DNA of 12,625 bases from Natronohydrobacter sp. GTDB lineage: Bacteria > Pseudomonadota > Alphaproteobacteria > Rhodobacterales > Rhodobacteraceae. Each line of letters starts with the position of its first letter. Position 1 is the first letter of the stretch. Shown here one piece after another: positions 1-6,845 of the stretch. The stretch covers positions 1-12,625 of the forward strand of contig SKSL01000173.1 in assembly GCA_007123015.1 (NCBI GenBank), read 5' to 3'. The position numbers and the translations under genes are program-made. The notes beneath the pieces were generated by a model. That model was given only the letters and a program-made list of their open reading frames with translations, was not told the origin of the DNA and did no database searches.

Positions 1-102
1 GAATGGCAGACCGCCAGCCGCTACATGATGGTCGAAGCCTTCGCCCAGATCGACAAGGAGGAGATCGACCCCATTCTCAGCACAACCACGAAAGCCGCCT
101 GA
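1..102 (+). CDS. C-terminal end of a probable tyrosine recombinase (partial)
   Basis: The first base opens a reading frame of 33 codons that ends at TGA 100-102; the start lies outside the window. The residues WQTASRYMMVEAF fit the box around the catalytic tyrosine of phage-type integrases, where a GH-x8-Y pattern is followed by an amphipathic helix: Thr, Arg and Tyr fall at the expected spacing (compare IATTQRYTHL in XerC/D-like enzymes). If so, Tyr8 of the visible piece would be the nucleophile that attacks DNA during strand exchange. The gene stops 210 bp before a tRNA-Arg that is flanked by repeats and has a half-copy nearby, which is where an integrase gene is expected. Only 33 residues are visible and the histidine and arginine boxes are outside, so the family call is an inference. 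Confidence 0.5.
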   Translation, partial: EWQTASRYMMVEAFAQIDKEEIDPILSTTTKAA

Positions 103-312
103 TCATGACCTCAGGCCATCCGGGATTTTACACCACCTTGACGGACATGACCCATGCGCCTTCGACCATGAAGGCGGCCGCGGAAAAGATTCGATGGGCT
201 ATCGATACAGCTTCAGCTCGCTGCCGCGATTGCACTGCTTACGCGAATTTCCCACGTAAGCACCAGGTCCACAAATGCACCGAAGTATAAGTTATTGATT
301 TATAGTGCTTTT
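103..312. other. Non-coding att-side region between the recombinase end and tRNA-Arg
   Basis: I see no convincing gene here. An ATG at 105 opens 61 codons, but the product is of mixed composition, lacks a clear ribosome binding site and resembles no family I know. The stretch holds a short inverted repeat, TCGAT-N5-ATCGA (191-205), and the inverted octamer pair TGCTTACG / CGTAAGCA (236-262). From about 284 to 312 it becomes AT-rich, unlike the surrounding DNA. Low GC and clustered repeats beside a tRNA fit an integrase attachment region. Confidence 0.5.
236..262. repeat. Inverted pair of octamer TGCTTACG
   Basis: TGCTTACG at 236-243 and its reverse complement CGTAAGCA at 255-262 are separated by 11 bp. 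The same octamer occurs twice more on the other side of the tRNA (405-412, 416-423). The stretch TGCTTACGCGAATTTC (236-251) recurs at 416-433 with a 2-bp insertion. Candidate roles are an arm-type integrase binding site or an operator for an element gene; this is inferred from position and repetition only. Confidence 0.6.
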
Positions 313-389
<77 letters not shown>

Positions 390-404
390 ATACCGTTCGC
401 GAGA

Positions 405-423
405 TGCTTACGCCATGCTTACG
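405..423 (+). repeat. Direct pair of octamer TGCTTACG, 11-bp pitch
   Basis: ATGCTTACGC occurs at 404-413 and again at 415-424, so the unit repeats every 11 bp, about one helical turn. These copies sit 15 to 34 bp upstream of the tRNA-Arg 5' end and match the inverted pair at 236-262 on its other side. Tandem sites in phase on one DNA face usually mean cooperative protein binding, for example by the arm-binding domain of an integrase or by an excisionase. The protein is not known. Confidence 0.6.
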
Positions 424-523
424 CGAGAATTTCGTCGGCATGAAGAGCAAACCCGACATTCGCTCAAACCGTTGTTTAGTCACTTCTTTCTTCCAACACA
501 ACCAAGCATCACCAGCCTTGACT

Positions 524-568
524 TCTGCCTTCGGAGGGCAGCGCTCGATCCAGCTGAGCTATGGGTGC
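524..568 (-). repeat. Partial duplicate of the tRNA-Arg 5' half (candidate att remnant)
   Basis: This 45-bp block matches 345-389 at 43 of 45 positions; the differences are at 547 and 562. It is in the same orientation as the tRNA, 179 bp upstream of it. It covers exactly the tRNA 5' end through the 3' strand of the anticodon stem plus one base. No T-arm or 3' acceptor strand follows, so it cannot make a tRNA. It lies 47 bp after the sufS stop. A fragment with sharp limits at a tRNA terminus and at the anticodon arm fits an attachment-site core left by an integrated or lost element, though a simple local duplication is also possible. Confidence 0.75.
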
Positions 569-615
569 CTAGGAAAGTCTATACGGGGATGACACGGCCA
601 ATGCAACGCCCGTTT

Positions 616-1836
616 TCAGGCAAAAAGCTCATGACAAAGCTCGAGCGCATCGACCAGCGCATCGACTTCGGCGCGCGTATTATACATTGCAAAGGATGCA
701 CGACAGGTCGCACTCACACCCAGATGATCCATCAACGGGGCCGCACAATGCTGGCCTGCGCGTACAGCAATACCTTTCTTGTCGAGAATGGTCGAAATAT
801 CATGCGCATGGGCAACCCCATCCAGCGTGAAGCTGAAAATCGCGCCTTTGTCCGGGGTCGTGCCCTGCACAGTCAGCCAATTCAGACCCGCCAGTTTCGA
901 GGCCGCATAATCGCGCAGATCCGCCTCATGGGCGGCAATCTTGTCCATGCCGATATCCATCATGTAATCGATGGCCACGCCTAGCCCGATCTGCTGGACA
1001 ATGCCGGGTGTGCCGGCCTCGAATTTATGCGGCGGGTCATTATAGATGACAGTATCGCGCGTCACTTCGCGGATCATGTCCCCCCCGCCCATGAAAGGCA
1101 CCATCTCGGCCTGACGCGCGCGACGGATATAGATCACCCCAGAGGCCGAAGGCCCATAAAGTTTGTGCCCGGTCACAGCATAGAAATCACAGCCGATCGC
1201 CTGAACATCGACGGGCATATGCACCGCCGCCTGCGATCCATCGACCAGAACGGCCACCCCCTGGTCACGCGCGGCCCGCGAGATGGCCGCGACATCGACC
1301 ACAGTGCCCAGAACATTCGACATATGCGTGATCGCCACCAGCTTGGTGCGCGGACCGATCGCATCAATCACGGCTTGCGGATCGAGCGATCCGTCCAGCG
1401 CGCAATCCACCCATTTCAACACGACACCCTGACGTTCGCGCAGAAAATGCCATGGCACGATATTGGCGTGATGCTCCATGACTGACAGTACGATTTCGTC
1501 ACCGGGCTGGAAACGCGGCATGGCCCAGCCATAGGCCACCAGATTGATGCCCATGGTCGTGCCAGTTGTGTAGATTATTTCATCTTCATGGGCGGCGTTC
1601 AGAAAGCGTTGCAGCTTGCCGCGCACGGCCTCGTATTTGTCGGTCGCCAGATTTGACAGATAATGCAAGCCGCGATGAACATTGGAATATTCTTCGGCAT
1701 AGGCGCGTGTGACAGCATCGATCACAGCGCGCGGCTTCTGTGCAGAGGCCCCATTGTCCAGATAGACCAATGGCTTGTTGTTCACTTGCCGCGACAGGAT
1801 CGGGAAATCCGCGCGGATCGTGTCGATATCAAGCAT
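616..1836 (-). CDS. sufS: SufS, class II cysteine desulfurase
   Basis: This PLP enzyme removes sulfur from L-cysteine as an enzyme-bound persulfide for cluster assembly by SufBCD in the cytoplasm. With the ATG at 1836 the product is 406 residues, the length of E. coli SufS. The PLP lysine is K225 in TGHKLYGP, and the catalytic cysteine is C364 in RAGQHCAAPLM, the same number as in E. coli. The EHHAN box (121-125) that packs on PLP and the D-G-S-Q box (199-202) are present. The ATG overlaps the TGA of the preceding Yip1 gene by one base (TGATG), and AGGAG lies 7 nt upstream. A GTG at 1839 is a possible alternative start. It is the last gene of the operon. No SufE or SufU partner follows, although class II enzymes normally need one. 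Confidence 0.97.
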   Translation of the reverse strand: MLDIDTIRADFPILSRQVNNKPLVYLDNGASAQKPRAVIDAVTRAYAEEYSNVHRGLHYLSNLATDKYEAVRGKLQRFLNAAHEDEIIYTTGTTMGINLVAYGWAMPRFQPGDEIVLSVMEHHANIVPWHFLRERQGVVLKWVDCALDGSLDPQAVIDAIGPRTKLVAITHMSNVLGTVVDVAAISRAARDQGVAVLVDGSQAAVHMPVDVQAIGCDFYAVTGHKLYGPSASGVIYIRRARQAEMVPFMGGGDMIREVTRDTVIYNDPPHKFEAGTPGIVQQIGLGVAIDYMMDIGMDKIAAHEADLRDYAASKLAGLNWLTVQGTTPDKGAIFSFTLDGVAHAHDISTILDKKGIAVRAGQHCAAPLMDHLGVSATCRASFAMYNTRAEVDALVDALELCHELFA

Positions 1837-2417
1837 CACGCAACTCCTGGTGAGATGCCAAAAATGGCAAGGAAGATCGCGAAAATGAAGGACATCGCGA
1901 ATACCGTGAAGATGATCCCGATGACCACTTTCAACGCTGAGGCGAAGCCATGCAACGACATGATGAAATTGGTTAGCAGCCAGAGAAACACCACCAGCGA
2001 CAGCACCGCGATCAGCCCGAAAAGCGGTGGGACCAGCAACAGGCTGACGATCTGCAGACCTTGAAACACCAGCATCACGAATTGCAGCCAGGCCATCAGC
2101 AGCAAGGTGTCCGGGAACGTGCCGCGCCCTCCGAACAGGCGCCCGACCCCCTGCACGGCCACCACAGTCGCCAGCAAGATTGTGCTTTGCATCACGGCAA
2201 TACCGACCAGAGAGCCACTATAGGCGTCTTCCCCCATCAGCGTGAAAGAGGCCTGGCTCAGGATCACCGACAGGACCACCACGATCACAAAGCCCAGCCA
2301 GCGGGCGTCATCAGGCACTTTCATTCCCAGCAAGCGATCCGCCGCCTCGCGCGGACGGCTGAGCGTCAGGCGCGTCATGGCGCTCACAGTCGCAAAATTC
2401 AGTGTCATTGCGGTCAT
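1836..2417 (-). CDS. Yip1-like integral membrane protein, second copy
   Basis: The predicted protein of 193 residues has a short charged N-terminus (about 1-38) and then about five hydrophobic segments, beginning near LGFVIVVVLSVILS and ending with a very hydrophobic stretch before the C-terminus IFGISPGVA. Layout and composition fit the Yip1 domain family of bacterial membrane proteins, whose biochemical role is unknown. I chose the ATG at 2417, two bases after the upstream stop; ATG 2408, with GAGG 9 nt upstream, would shorten it by three residues. Its stop overlaps the sufS start (TGATG), so the two are probably translationally coupled. The place between sufD and sufS suggests co-regulation with Fe-S assembly, but no role can be read from the sequence. 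Confidence 0.8.
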   Translation of the reverse strand: MTAMTLNFATVSAMTRLTLSRPREAADRLLGMKVPDDARWLGFVIVVVLSVILSQASFTLMGEDAYSGSLVGIAVMQSTILLATVVAVQGVGRLFGGRGTFPDTLLLMAWLQFVMLVFQGLQIVSLLLVPPLFGLIAVLSLVVFLWLLTNFIMSLHGFASALKVVIGIIFTVFAMSFIFAIFLAIFGISPGVA

Positions 2418-2419
2418 CC

Positions 2420-2923
2420 TCACCCGTCCTGGCGGCTTGGCTGTGTGATCTGCACCACAGTCCGAAGCCCTGCGCCCAAGATGTAGAGGAAAGCGCCTGC
2501 GACCACAAACCCGAAAGCCAGAACAGCGCCCTGCGGACCAAGCATCGCGGACATGCCGCCCTGCAACAGCATCAACGGTGTCACAGCCAGCAGCGCCCAG
2601 AAAAACGCCAGTCGCACATGCAGCCCGGCAACCGGGCGGTACATCCGTAGCATCAGCTGCAACAGCCCGGCCACAGCATAAAGCAGCAGAGGCAGAATGA
2701 ACATCACGGCAAACAGCGCGCCGCCCATGCGCTGCTCGAAGGTCACGGACGGATCCAGCGTGGCCGCGCGCGACAGGCCCGGCCATTGCGCCACGAAAAT
2801 CAGCCCGCAGGCCAGCAGCGCGAAGAACAGCACTTGCGGTTCGCGCAAATCGCCGCGCGCCAGTCCCGAGACCACCTCACCCGGCGCACGGTAGCTCCGC
2901 GCGATATTGCGCACCAATGACAT
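2420..2923 (-). CDS. Yip1-like integral membrane protein, first copy
   Basis: The predicted protein of 167 residues has a polar N-terminus (about 1-28) and about four hydrophobic segments: QVLFFALLACGLIFVAQ, a long stretch around GALFAVMFILPLLLYAV, VRLAFFWALLAVTPLML and VLAFGFVVAGAFLYIL. It is probably a Yip1-type inner membrane protein like the following gene. The opening MSLVRNIARSYRAP, with a conserved-looking patch before the first helix, is typical of this group in Rhodobacterales as far as I recall. The ATG at 2923 follows a purine-rich stretch (AAAGAGCGG). It starts about 100 bp after sufD, beyond a double hairpin, and is followed two bases after its stop by a second Yip1 gene. Function is unknown. 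Confidence 0.8.
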   Translation of the reverse strand: MSLVRNIARSYRAPGEVVSGLARGDLREPQVLFFALLACGLIFVAQWPGLSRAATLDPSVTFEQRMGGALFAVMFILPLLLYAVAGLLQLMLRMYRPVAGLHVRLAFFWALLAVTPLMLLQGGMSAMLGPQGAVLAFGFVVAGAFLYILGAGLRTVVQITQPSRQDG

Positions 2924-2950
2924 ATCCGCTCTTTCTGCCTTCCTGTTTCA

Positions 2951-3018
2951 TCCTTGGAAAAATATCCCGGGGGGAGTCGCCCATGGCGACGGGGGGCAGC
3001 GCCCCCCATCCCCGCGCA
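2951..3018 (-). repeat. GC-rich double-hairpin intergenic element after sufD
   Basis: On the - strand, about 16 nt after the sufD stop, comes a hairpin with a 7-bp stem and 3-nt loop (GGGGGGC-GCT-GCCCCCC, 3007-2991). A second follows directly, with a 6-bp stem and 3-nt loop (GTCGCC-ATG-GGCGAC, 2990-2976), then CTCCCCCCGGGATATTTTTCC. Elements with this build (G/C-run hairpin, second small hairpin, C-run, then ATATTT) are, from memory, a recurrent intergenic repeat in Rhodobacterales. The short T-run (2957-2961) is about 14 nt past the second stem, so it is not a classical terminator. It could weaken read-through or protect the sufBCD mRNA 3' end. Confidence 0.65.
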
Positions 3019-3023
3019 TCCCA

Positions 3024-4322
3024 TCAGCCGCGCCGTTTCAGCCAGGCTTCCATCTTATCGCGCAGGTCATCCGCCAGTGCCGGATCTGCGATTTCTTCAA
3101 GCGCTTCGCTCAGGAAAGCGAGCACCAGCAGCAATTTGGCCTGATCTTCCGGCAGCCCGCGCGCGCGCAGATAGAACAGCTGGCTCTGGTCGATCTCGCC
3201 CGAGGTCGACCCATGGCTGCATTTCACATCATCAGCGTAGATTTCCAGCTCTGGTTTCGCCAGAAACTGCGCATTTTCATCCAGCAGTAGCGACTGGCTG
3301 ATCTGATAGCCATCCGTCAGTTGCGCCACCTGATCGACCAGAATCTTGCCCTGGAATACGCCCACAGCCCCATGACGCAGCACTTTCTTGAAAACCTGCC
3401 GGCTGTCGCAACGCGGTGCCGCATGATTTATGAAGACCGTGTCATCATGGTGAAATGCCCCATCCCCGACCGTGGCACCAGCGATATGGGCTGCGCCGTC
3501 AGCCCCGTCCAGCCAGATCACGGCTTCGTTGCGGGTCAGTGCCCCATTCGCGCTTAGAGTGAAGGATTTTAACTGCGCTTGCGCATCGAGCTGCGCAAAA
3601 AGATGCGTGACCCCTGCCCGCTCATGATCGCGGCCCTGCGTGCGAACATGGTTCAGCACCGCGCCTTCGCCCAGATCGACTTCCATGACCTGATTGTAGC
3701 GCGCAGCGACGGGCCCATCTTCCAGAATTGTCAGCTCTGCGCCCTGCTCCAGCCGGATCAGATGGTGCGTCATCGCCTCGGCGGCCTCGTTCTTGCGCTG
3801 GTAGATCAGGGCCACAGGACGCGCCGCGACCCCAGTGACGCGGATCAGCATGCCTTCGGTCGCGTAGCTTGTGTTCAGGCTGGCAAGCGGGCGCTGCACC
3901 GGGTTTTGGCTGCGGGCTTCGAGCGTGCCGTAGAGATCGCGCGCCCAATGCAGATCCGTGCGCGCGGCCTCTGCCAGCGGGGTGATTTCAACCCCGGCAA
4001 GTTCGGGCGCATCAGAGGCTGCAGGATCGAAGACCCCGTCCACGAAAACCAGCTTCACCCGGTCGATCGCATCGAAAACCGGGGCGTCGTCACCCTGAGG
4101 GTGCAGTTGGCCGGGCTGAACAGTCGCTTCGGTCAGGCGACGCGGATCCGTGTAGCGCCAATATTCATCGCGCCGCACTGGCAGGCCCATGTCACGCAGG
4201 CGCGCTTCGGCAGCCTTGCGCGCCTTGGTGGCCCAGGCCCCGCCCGCGGGCAGGCTGCGCCCGTCGAGCAGCGCAGAGACCGCGTCGCGCTTTTGCTGTG
4301 CAAGTTTGGCGCGCGGCATCAT
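3024..4322 (-). CDS. sufD: SufD, Fe-S cluster scaffold subunit
   Basis: SufD pairs with SufB and the SufC ATPase in the SufBC2D scaffold that assembles Fe-S clusters and supports iron entry. The 432-residue product has the SufB/SufD core of repeated beta-strands in its middle and C-terminal parts. It carries the signature KCSHGSTSGEIDQSQLFYLRARG, in which H370 matches the functional histidine H360 of E. coli SufD. The N-terminal helical part holds the usual RRDEYWRYTDP-like box. Two adjacent ATGs compete: 4322 (ATGA, 4-bp overlap with the sufC stop, GGAGG 7 nt upstream) and 4319. I chose the first on spacing. Overlap with sufC implies coupled translation, as expected for subunits of one complex. 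Confidence 0.96.
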   Translation of the reverse strand: MMPRAKLAQQKRDAVSALLDGRSLPAGGAWATKARKAAEARLRDMGLPVRRDEYWRYTDPRRLTEATVQPGQLHPQGDDAPVFDAIDRVKLVFVDGVFDPAASDAPELAGVEITPLAEAARTDLHWARDLYGTLEARSQNPVQRPLASLNTSYATEGMLIRVTGVAARPVALIYQRKNEAAEAMTHHLIRLEQGAELTILEDGPVAARYNQVMEVDLGEGAVLNHVRTQGRDHERAGVTHLFAQLDAQAQLKSFTLSANGALTRNEAVIWLDGADGAAHIAGATVGDGAFHHDDTVFINHAAPRCDSRQVFKKVLRHGAVGVFQGKILVDQVAQLTDGYQISQSLLLDENAQFLAKPELEIYADDVKCSHGSTSGEIDQSQLFYLRARGLPEDQAKLLLVLAFLSEALEEIADPALADDLRDKMEAWLKRRG

Positions 4323-5080
4323 GATTGCGCCTCCGCGAGCAGATCGCCATAGCCGTTTTCTTCGACTTCCAGCGCGAGTTCGGGACCACCTGTCTTGATG
4401 ATGCGGCCTTCGGACATGATATGCACCACATCGGGTTTGATGTGGTTCAGAAGCCGTTGATAATGCGTGATAACCAGGAAGGACCGCCCCGCATCGCGCA
4501 ACGCGTTCACCCCGTCGCTGACCAGCTTCATCGCATCGACATCGAGGCCCGAATCAGTCTCGTCGAGGATGCACATCTTGGGTTCCAGCATCGCCATCTG
4601 CAGGATCTCATTGCGCTTCTTCTCGCCGCCCGAAAAGCCCACATTGACCGGGCGTTTCAGCATGTCGGCGTCGATCTGCAGCTCTTTCGCCTTGGCGCGC
4701 ACCAGCTTCAGGAACTCGCCCGCTGAAAGTTCGTCCTCGCCGCGGGCCTTGCGCTGCGAATTTACCGCCGTGCGCAGGAAGGTCATGTTGCCGACGCCCG
4801 GAATCTCGACCGGGTATTGAAAGGCCAGGAACAGACCGGCGGCGGCGCGCTCTTCAGGTTCCATTTCCAGCAGGTCCGCGCCTTCCAGCGTGGCGCTGCC
4901 CTCGGTCACCTCATAGCCATCGCGGCCCGAAAGCACGTAAGACAGCGTCGATTTGCCCGAACCATTGGGGCCCATGATTGCATGAACCTCGCCGGGGTTG
5001 ATGGTCAGCGACAGACCCTTGAGGATCTTCACATCTGTATCTTCTTCAAGTTCGCAGTGCAGGTTGTTGATTTCCAGCAT
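4319..5080 (-). CDS. sufC: SufC, ABC-type ATPase of the SufBCD complex
   Basis: SufC is the soluble ATPase that drives shape changes in SufB-SufD during cluster assembly. The 253-residue product shows a complete ABC domain: Walker A GPNGSGKST (37-45), Q-loop FQYP (87-90), signature SGGEKKR (150-156), Walker B with catalytic Glu in ILDETDSGLD (171-180), and H-loop H206 in VITHYQ. The SGGEKKRNEILQM form is typical of SufC rather than of transporters. I chose the ATG at 5080 because MLEINNLHCE is the family's usual start and GAGGG lies 4 nt upstream. The frame is open upstream to 5119, but those residues match nothing. A hairpin (5099-5120) stands just before the ribosome binding site. The stop overlaps the sufD start. 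Confidence 0.97.
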   Translation of the reverse strand: MLEINNLHCELEEDTDVKILKGLSLTINPGEVHAIMGPNGSGKSTLSYVLSGRDGYEVTEGSATLEGADLLEMEPEERAAAGLFLAFQYPVEIPGVGNMTFLRTAVNSQRKARGEDELSAGEFLKLVRAKAKELQIDADMLKRPVNVGFSGGEKKRNEILQMAMLEPKMCILDETDSGLDVDAMKLVSDGVNALRDAGRSFLVITHYQRLLNHIKPDVVHIMSEGRIIKTGGPELALEVEENGYGDLLAEAQS

Positions 5081-5098
5081 TTTTCCCTCATTTCTTTC

Positions 5099-5120
5099 GA
5101 TGCGCCGCGATATGCGCATC
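5099..5120 (-). other. Intercistronic hairpin before sufC
   Basis: GATGCGC (5099-5105) and GCGCATC (5114-5120) form a perfect 7-bp stem with an 8-nt loop in the 45-bp gap between the small membrane gene and sufC. Purine-rich sequence with the sufC ribosome binding site follows on the mRNA, and there is no T-run, so it is not a terminator. It may be a processing or stability element that adjusts sufC output relative to sufB; that is inference. Confidence 0.5.
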
Positions 5121-5125
5121 TGATC

Positions 5126-5320
5126 TCATGTCTTGCGTAGCCTGAACAGCGCCAGAAGCGGCCAGTAGATGCCAGTCGCGATCAGCGTGGTTTGTGTCGC
5201 CTGTTGCCAGTTGATCGGATCACCGGAGAAAAGCGTGAACCCGATCCCGATGACAAAGAAGATCGCTGCGAAGATCAGGGCCGCCCGCGACGTGCGTTTC
5301 AACGCGCGCGGGAAGCTCAT
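5126..5320 (-). CDS. Small membrane protein between sufB and sufC
   Basis: This gene encodes 64 residues: a basic N-terminus (MSFPRALKRTSR), a hydrophobic helix at about 14-31 (ALIFAAIFFVIGIGFTLF), a short polar link with DPINWQQ, and a second helix at about 44-59 ending in a basic tail RLRKT. Positive charges at both ends suggest a two-helix hairpin with both termini in the cytoplasm. Its ATG overlaps the sufB stop (TAATG), so it is very likely translated by coupling. I do not recognise a named family. I recall small hypothetical genes at this place in suf operons of relatives, which argues for a real gene. Possible roles include tethering or stabilising the Suf complex at the membrane, but nothing in the sequence proves this. 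Confidence 0.75.
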   Translation of the reverse strand: MSFPRALKRTSRAALIFAAIFFVIGIGFTLFSGDPINWQQATQTTLIATGIYWPLLALFRLRKT

Positions 5321-6831
5321 TACCCCACGGACCCTTCCAGCGAAATCGCCACCAGCGCCTGCGCTTCCATCGCGAATTCCATCGGCAGTTCCTGCAGCAC
5401 CTCCTTGCAGAACCCGTTCACGACCAAGGCCACCGCCTCTTCTTCATCCATCCCGCGGCTCCGGCAATAGAAGAGCTGATCATCATCCACCTTGCTGGTC
5501 GTCGCCTCATGCTCGACCCGGGATGAGGCATTGCGCACCTCGATATAAGGCACTGTATGCGCGCCGCATTTGTCGCCGATCAGCAAGCTGTCGCATTGCG
5601 TGTAATTGCGCGAGTCGCGCGCTTTCGGGTGCATCGAGACCAGCCCGCGATAGGTGTTCTGCGCATGGCCCGCGCTGATGCCCTTGGACACGATCCGCGA
5701 GCGGGTGTTCTTGCCCAGATGCACCATTTTCGTGCCGGTATCGGCCTGCTGCCAGTTATTGGCGATGGCGATCGAATAGAATTCGCCCTGGCTGTCATCG
5801 CCGCGCAGGATGCAGGACGGATATTTCCAGGTGATCGCGGACCCGGTTTCGACCTGCGTCCACATCACTTTTGCCCGCGCTTCGCGACAATCGGCGCGCT
5901 TGGTTACGAAATTGTAAATCCCGCCCTTTCCGTTCTCATCGCCCGGATACCAGTTCTGCACAGTCGAATATTTGACCTCGGCATCTTCCAGCACAACGAT
6001 CTCGACCACAGCCGCATGCAGCTGATGCGTGTCGCGCTTGGGCGCTGTGCAGCCTTCCAGATAGCTGACATGGCTGCCTTTTTCCGCAATGATCAGCGTG
6101 CGCTCGAACTGGCCGGTATTTTCGGCATTGATCCGGAAATAGGTCGACAGCTCCATCGGGCATTTCACACCTGCAGGGATATAGACGAAGCTGCCATCCG
6201 AGAAGACCGCCGAATTCAGCGCGGCGAAATAATTGTCATTCTGCGGCACGACCGAGCCGAGGTATTTTTTCACCAGCTCCGGGTGCTCTTGCACGGCTTC
6301 AGAGATCGAGCAGAAAATAACGCCCGCCGCTTCCAGTTCCTTGCGAAACGTCGTTCCGACAGACACGGAATCGAACACTGCATCCACCGCGACCTTGCGC
6401 TCCTCGCCCGCGCCTTCGACACCGGCGAGGATGGCTTGCTCTTTCAGCGGGATCCCGAGTTTCGCGTAGGTTTCCAGCAGCTTCGGGTCCACGTCGTCCA
6501 GTGATTTCGGCTTGTCCACCATGGATTTGGGTTTGGCGTAGTAATACTGGTCCTGATAATCGATCATCGGGATATTCAGCATCGCCCAGTCGGGGCTTTC
6601 CATGGTCAGCCAGCGCCGATAGGCGGCCAGGCGCCAGTCCAGCATCCATTCAGGTTCGTTGTTCTTTTCCGAGATCAGGCGAATGATGTCTTCGTTCAGG
6701 CCCTTGGGCGCGAATTCCATCTCGATCTCGGTTTCCCAACCGTGCTTGTACGTTCCCGCCATGGACTGCACAGTTTCCACTGTTTCGCGGTCCACACCTT
6801 CGCGCAACTGGCTTTCATCCAAGGCTTCCAT
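5320..6831 (-). CDS. sufB: SufB, Fe-S cluster scaffold subunit
   Basis: SufB is the core scaffold on which Fe-S clusters form, accepting persulfide sulfur from the desulfurase. The 503-residue product aligns along its length with E. coli SufB (495 residues) with an offset of about 8. The key residues are C413 in NYTQCDS (E. coli C405, sulfur acceptor), C422 in GDKCGAHT, and H441 and E442 in VEHEATTSK (E. coli H433, E434). The N-terminal part has the usual PEWMLDWRLAAY box, and the beta-helix core runs from about residue 150 to 450. The ATG at 6831 has a strong ribosome binding site, GAGGGGAAGGAT. It lies 14 bp after the iscS-like gene and overlaps the next small gene at TAATG. Confidence 0.98.
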   Translation of the reverse strand: MEALDESQLREGVDRETVETVQSMAGTYKHGWETEIEMEFAPKGLNEDIIRLISEKNNEPEWMLDWRLAAYRRWLTMESPDWAMLNIPMIDYQDQYYYAKPKSMVDKPKSLDDVDPKLLETYAKLGIPLKEQAILAGVEGAGEERKVAVDAVFDSVSVGTTFRKELEAAGVIFCSISEAVQEHPELVKKYLGSVVPQNDNYFAALNSAVFSDGSFVYIPAGVKCPMELSTYFRINAENTGQFERTLIIAEKGSHVSYLEGCTAPKRDTHQLHAAVVEIVVLEDAEVKYSTVQNWYPGDENGKGGIYNFVTKRADCREARAKVMWTQVETGSAITWKYPSCILRGDDSQGEFYSIAIANNWQQADTGTKMVHLGKNTRSRIVSKGISAGHAQNTYRGLVSMHPKARDSRNYTQCDSLLIGDKCGAHTVPYIEVRNASSRVEHEATTSKVDDDQLFYCRSRGMDEEEAVALVVNGFCKEVLQELPMEFAMEAQALVAISLEGSVG

Positions 6832-6845
6832 ATCCTTCCCCTCTG

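Noticed and set aside
105..290. Small + strand frame of 61 codons after the recombinase end
   Set aside because: No clear ribosome binding site, odd composition, and it overlaps the inverted octamer repeat; more likely non-coding att DNA.
524..568. Second tRNA gene
   Set aside because: Only the acceptor 5' strand, D-arm and anticodon arm are present; T-arm and 3' acceptor strand are missing, and it has changes in the acceptor stem and D-loop.
569..618. Rho-independent terminator after sufS
   Set aside because: GCCTG-AAAA-CGGGC could form a 5-bp stem with one G-U pair at the sufS stop, but no T-run follows on the - strand.
3579..4352. Open + strand frame of 257 codons
   Set aside because: Antisense to sufD; low-complexity Arg/Ala composition.
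5557..6504. Open + strand frame of 315 codons
   Set aside because: Antisense to sufB with no ribosome binding site or recognisable domain.
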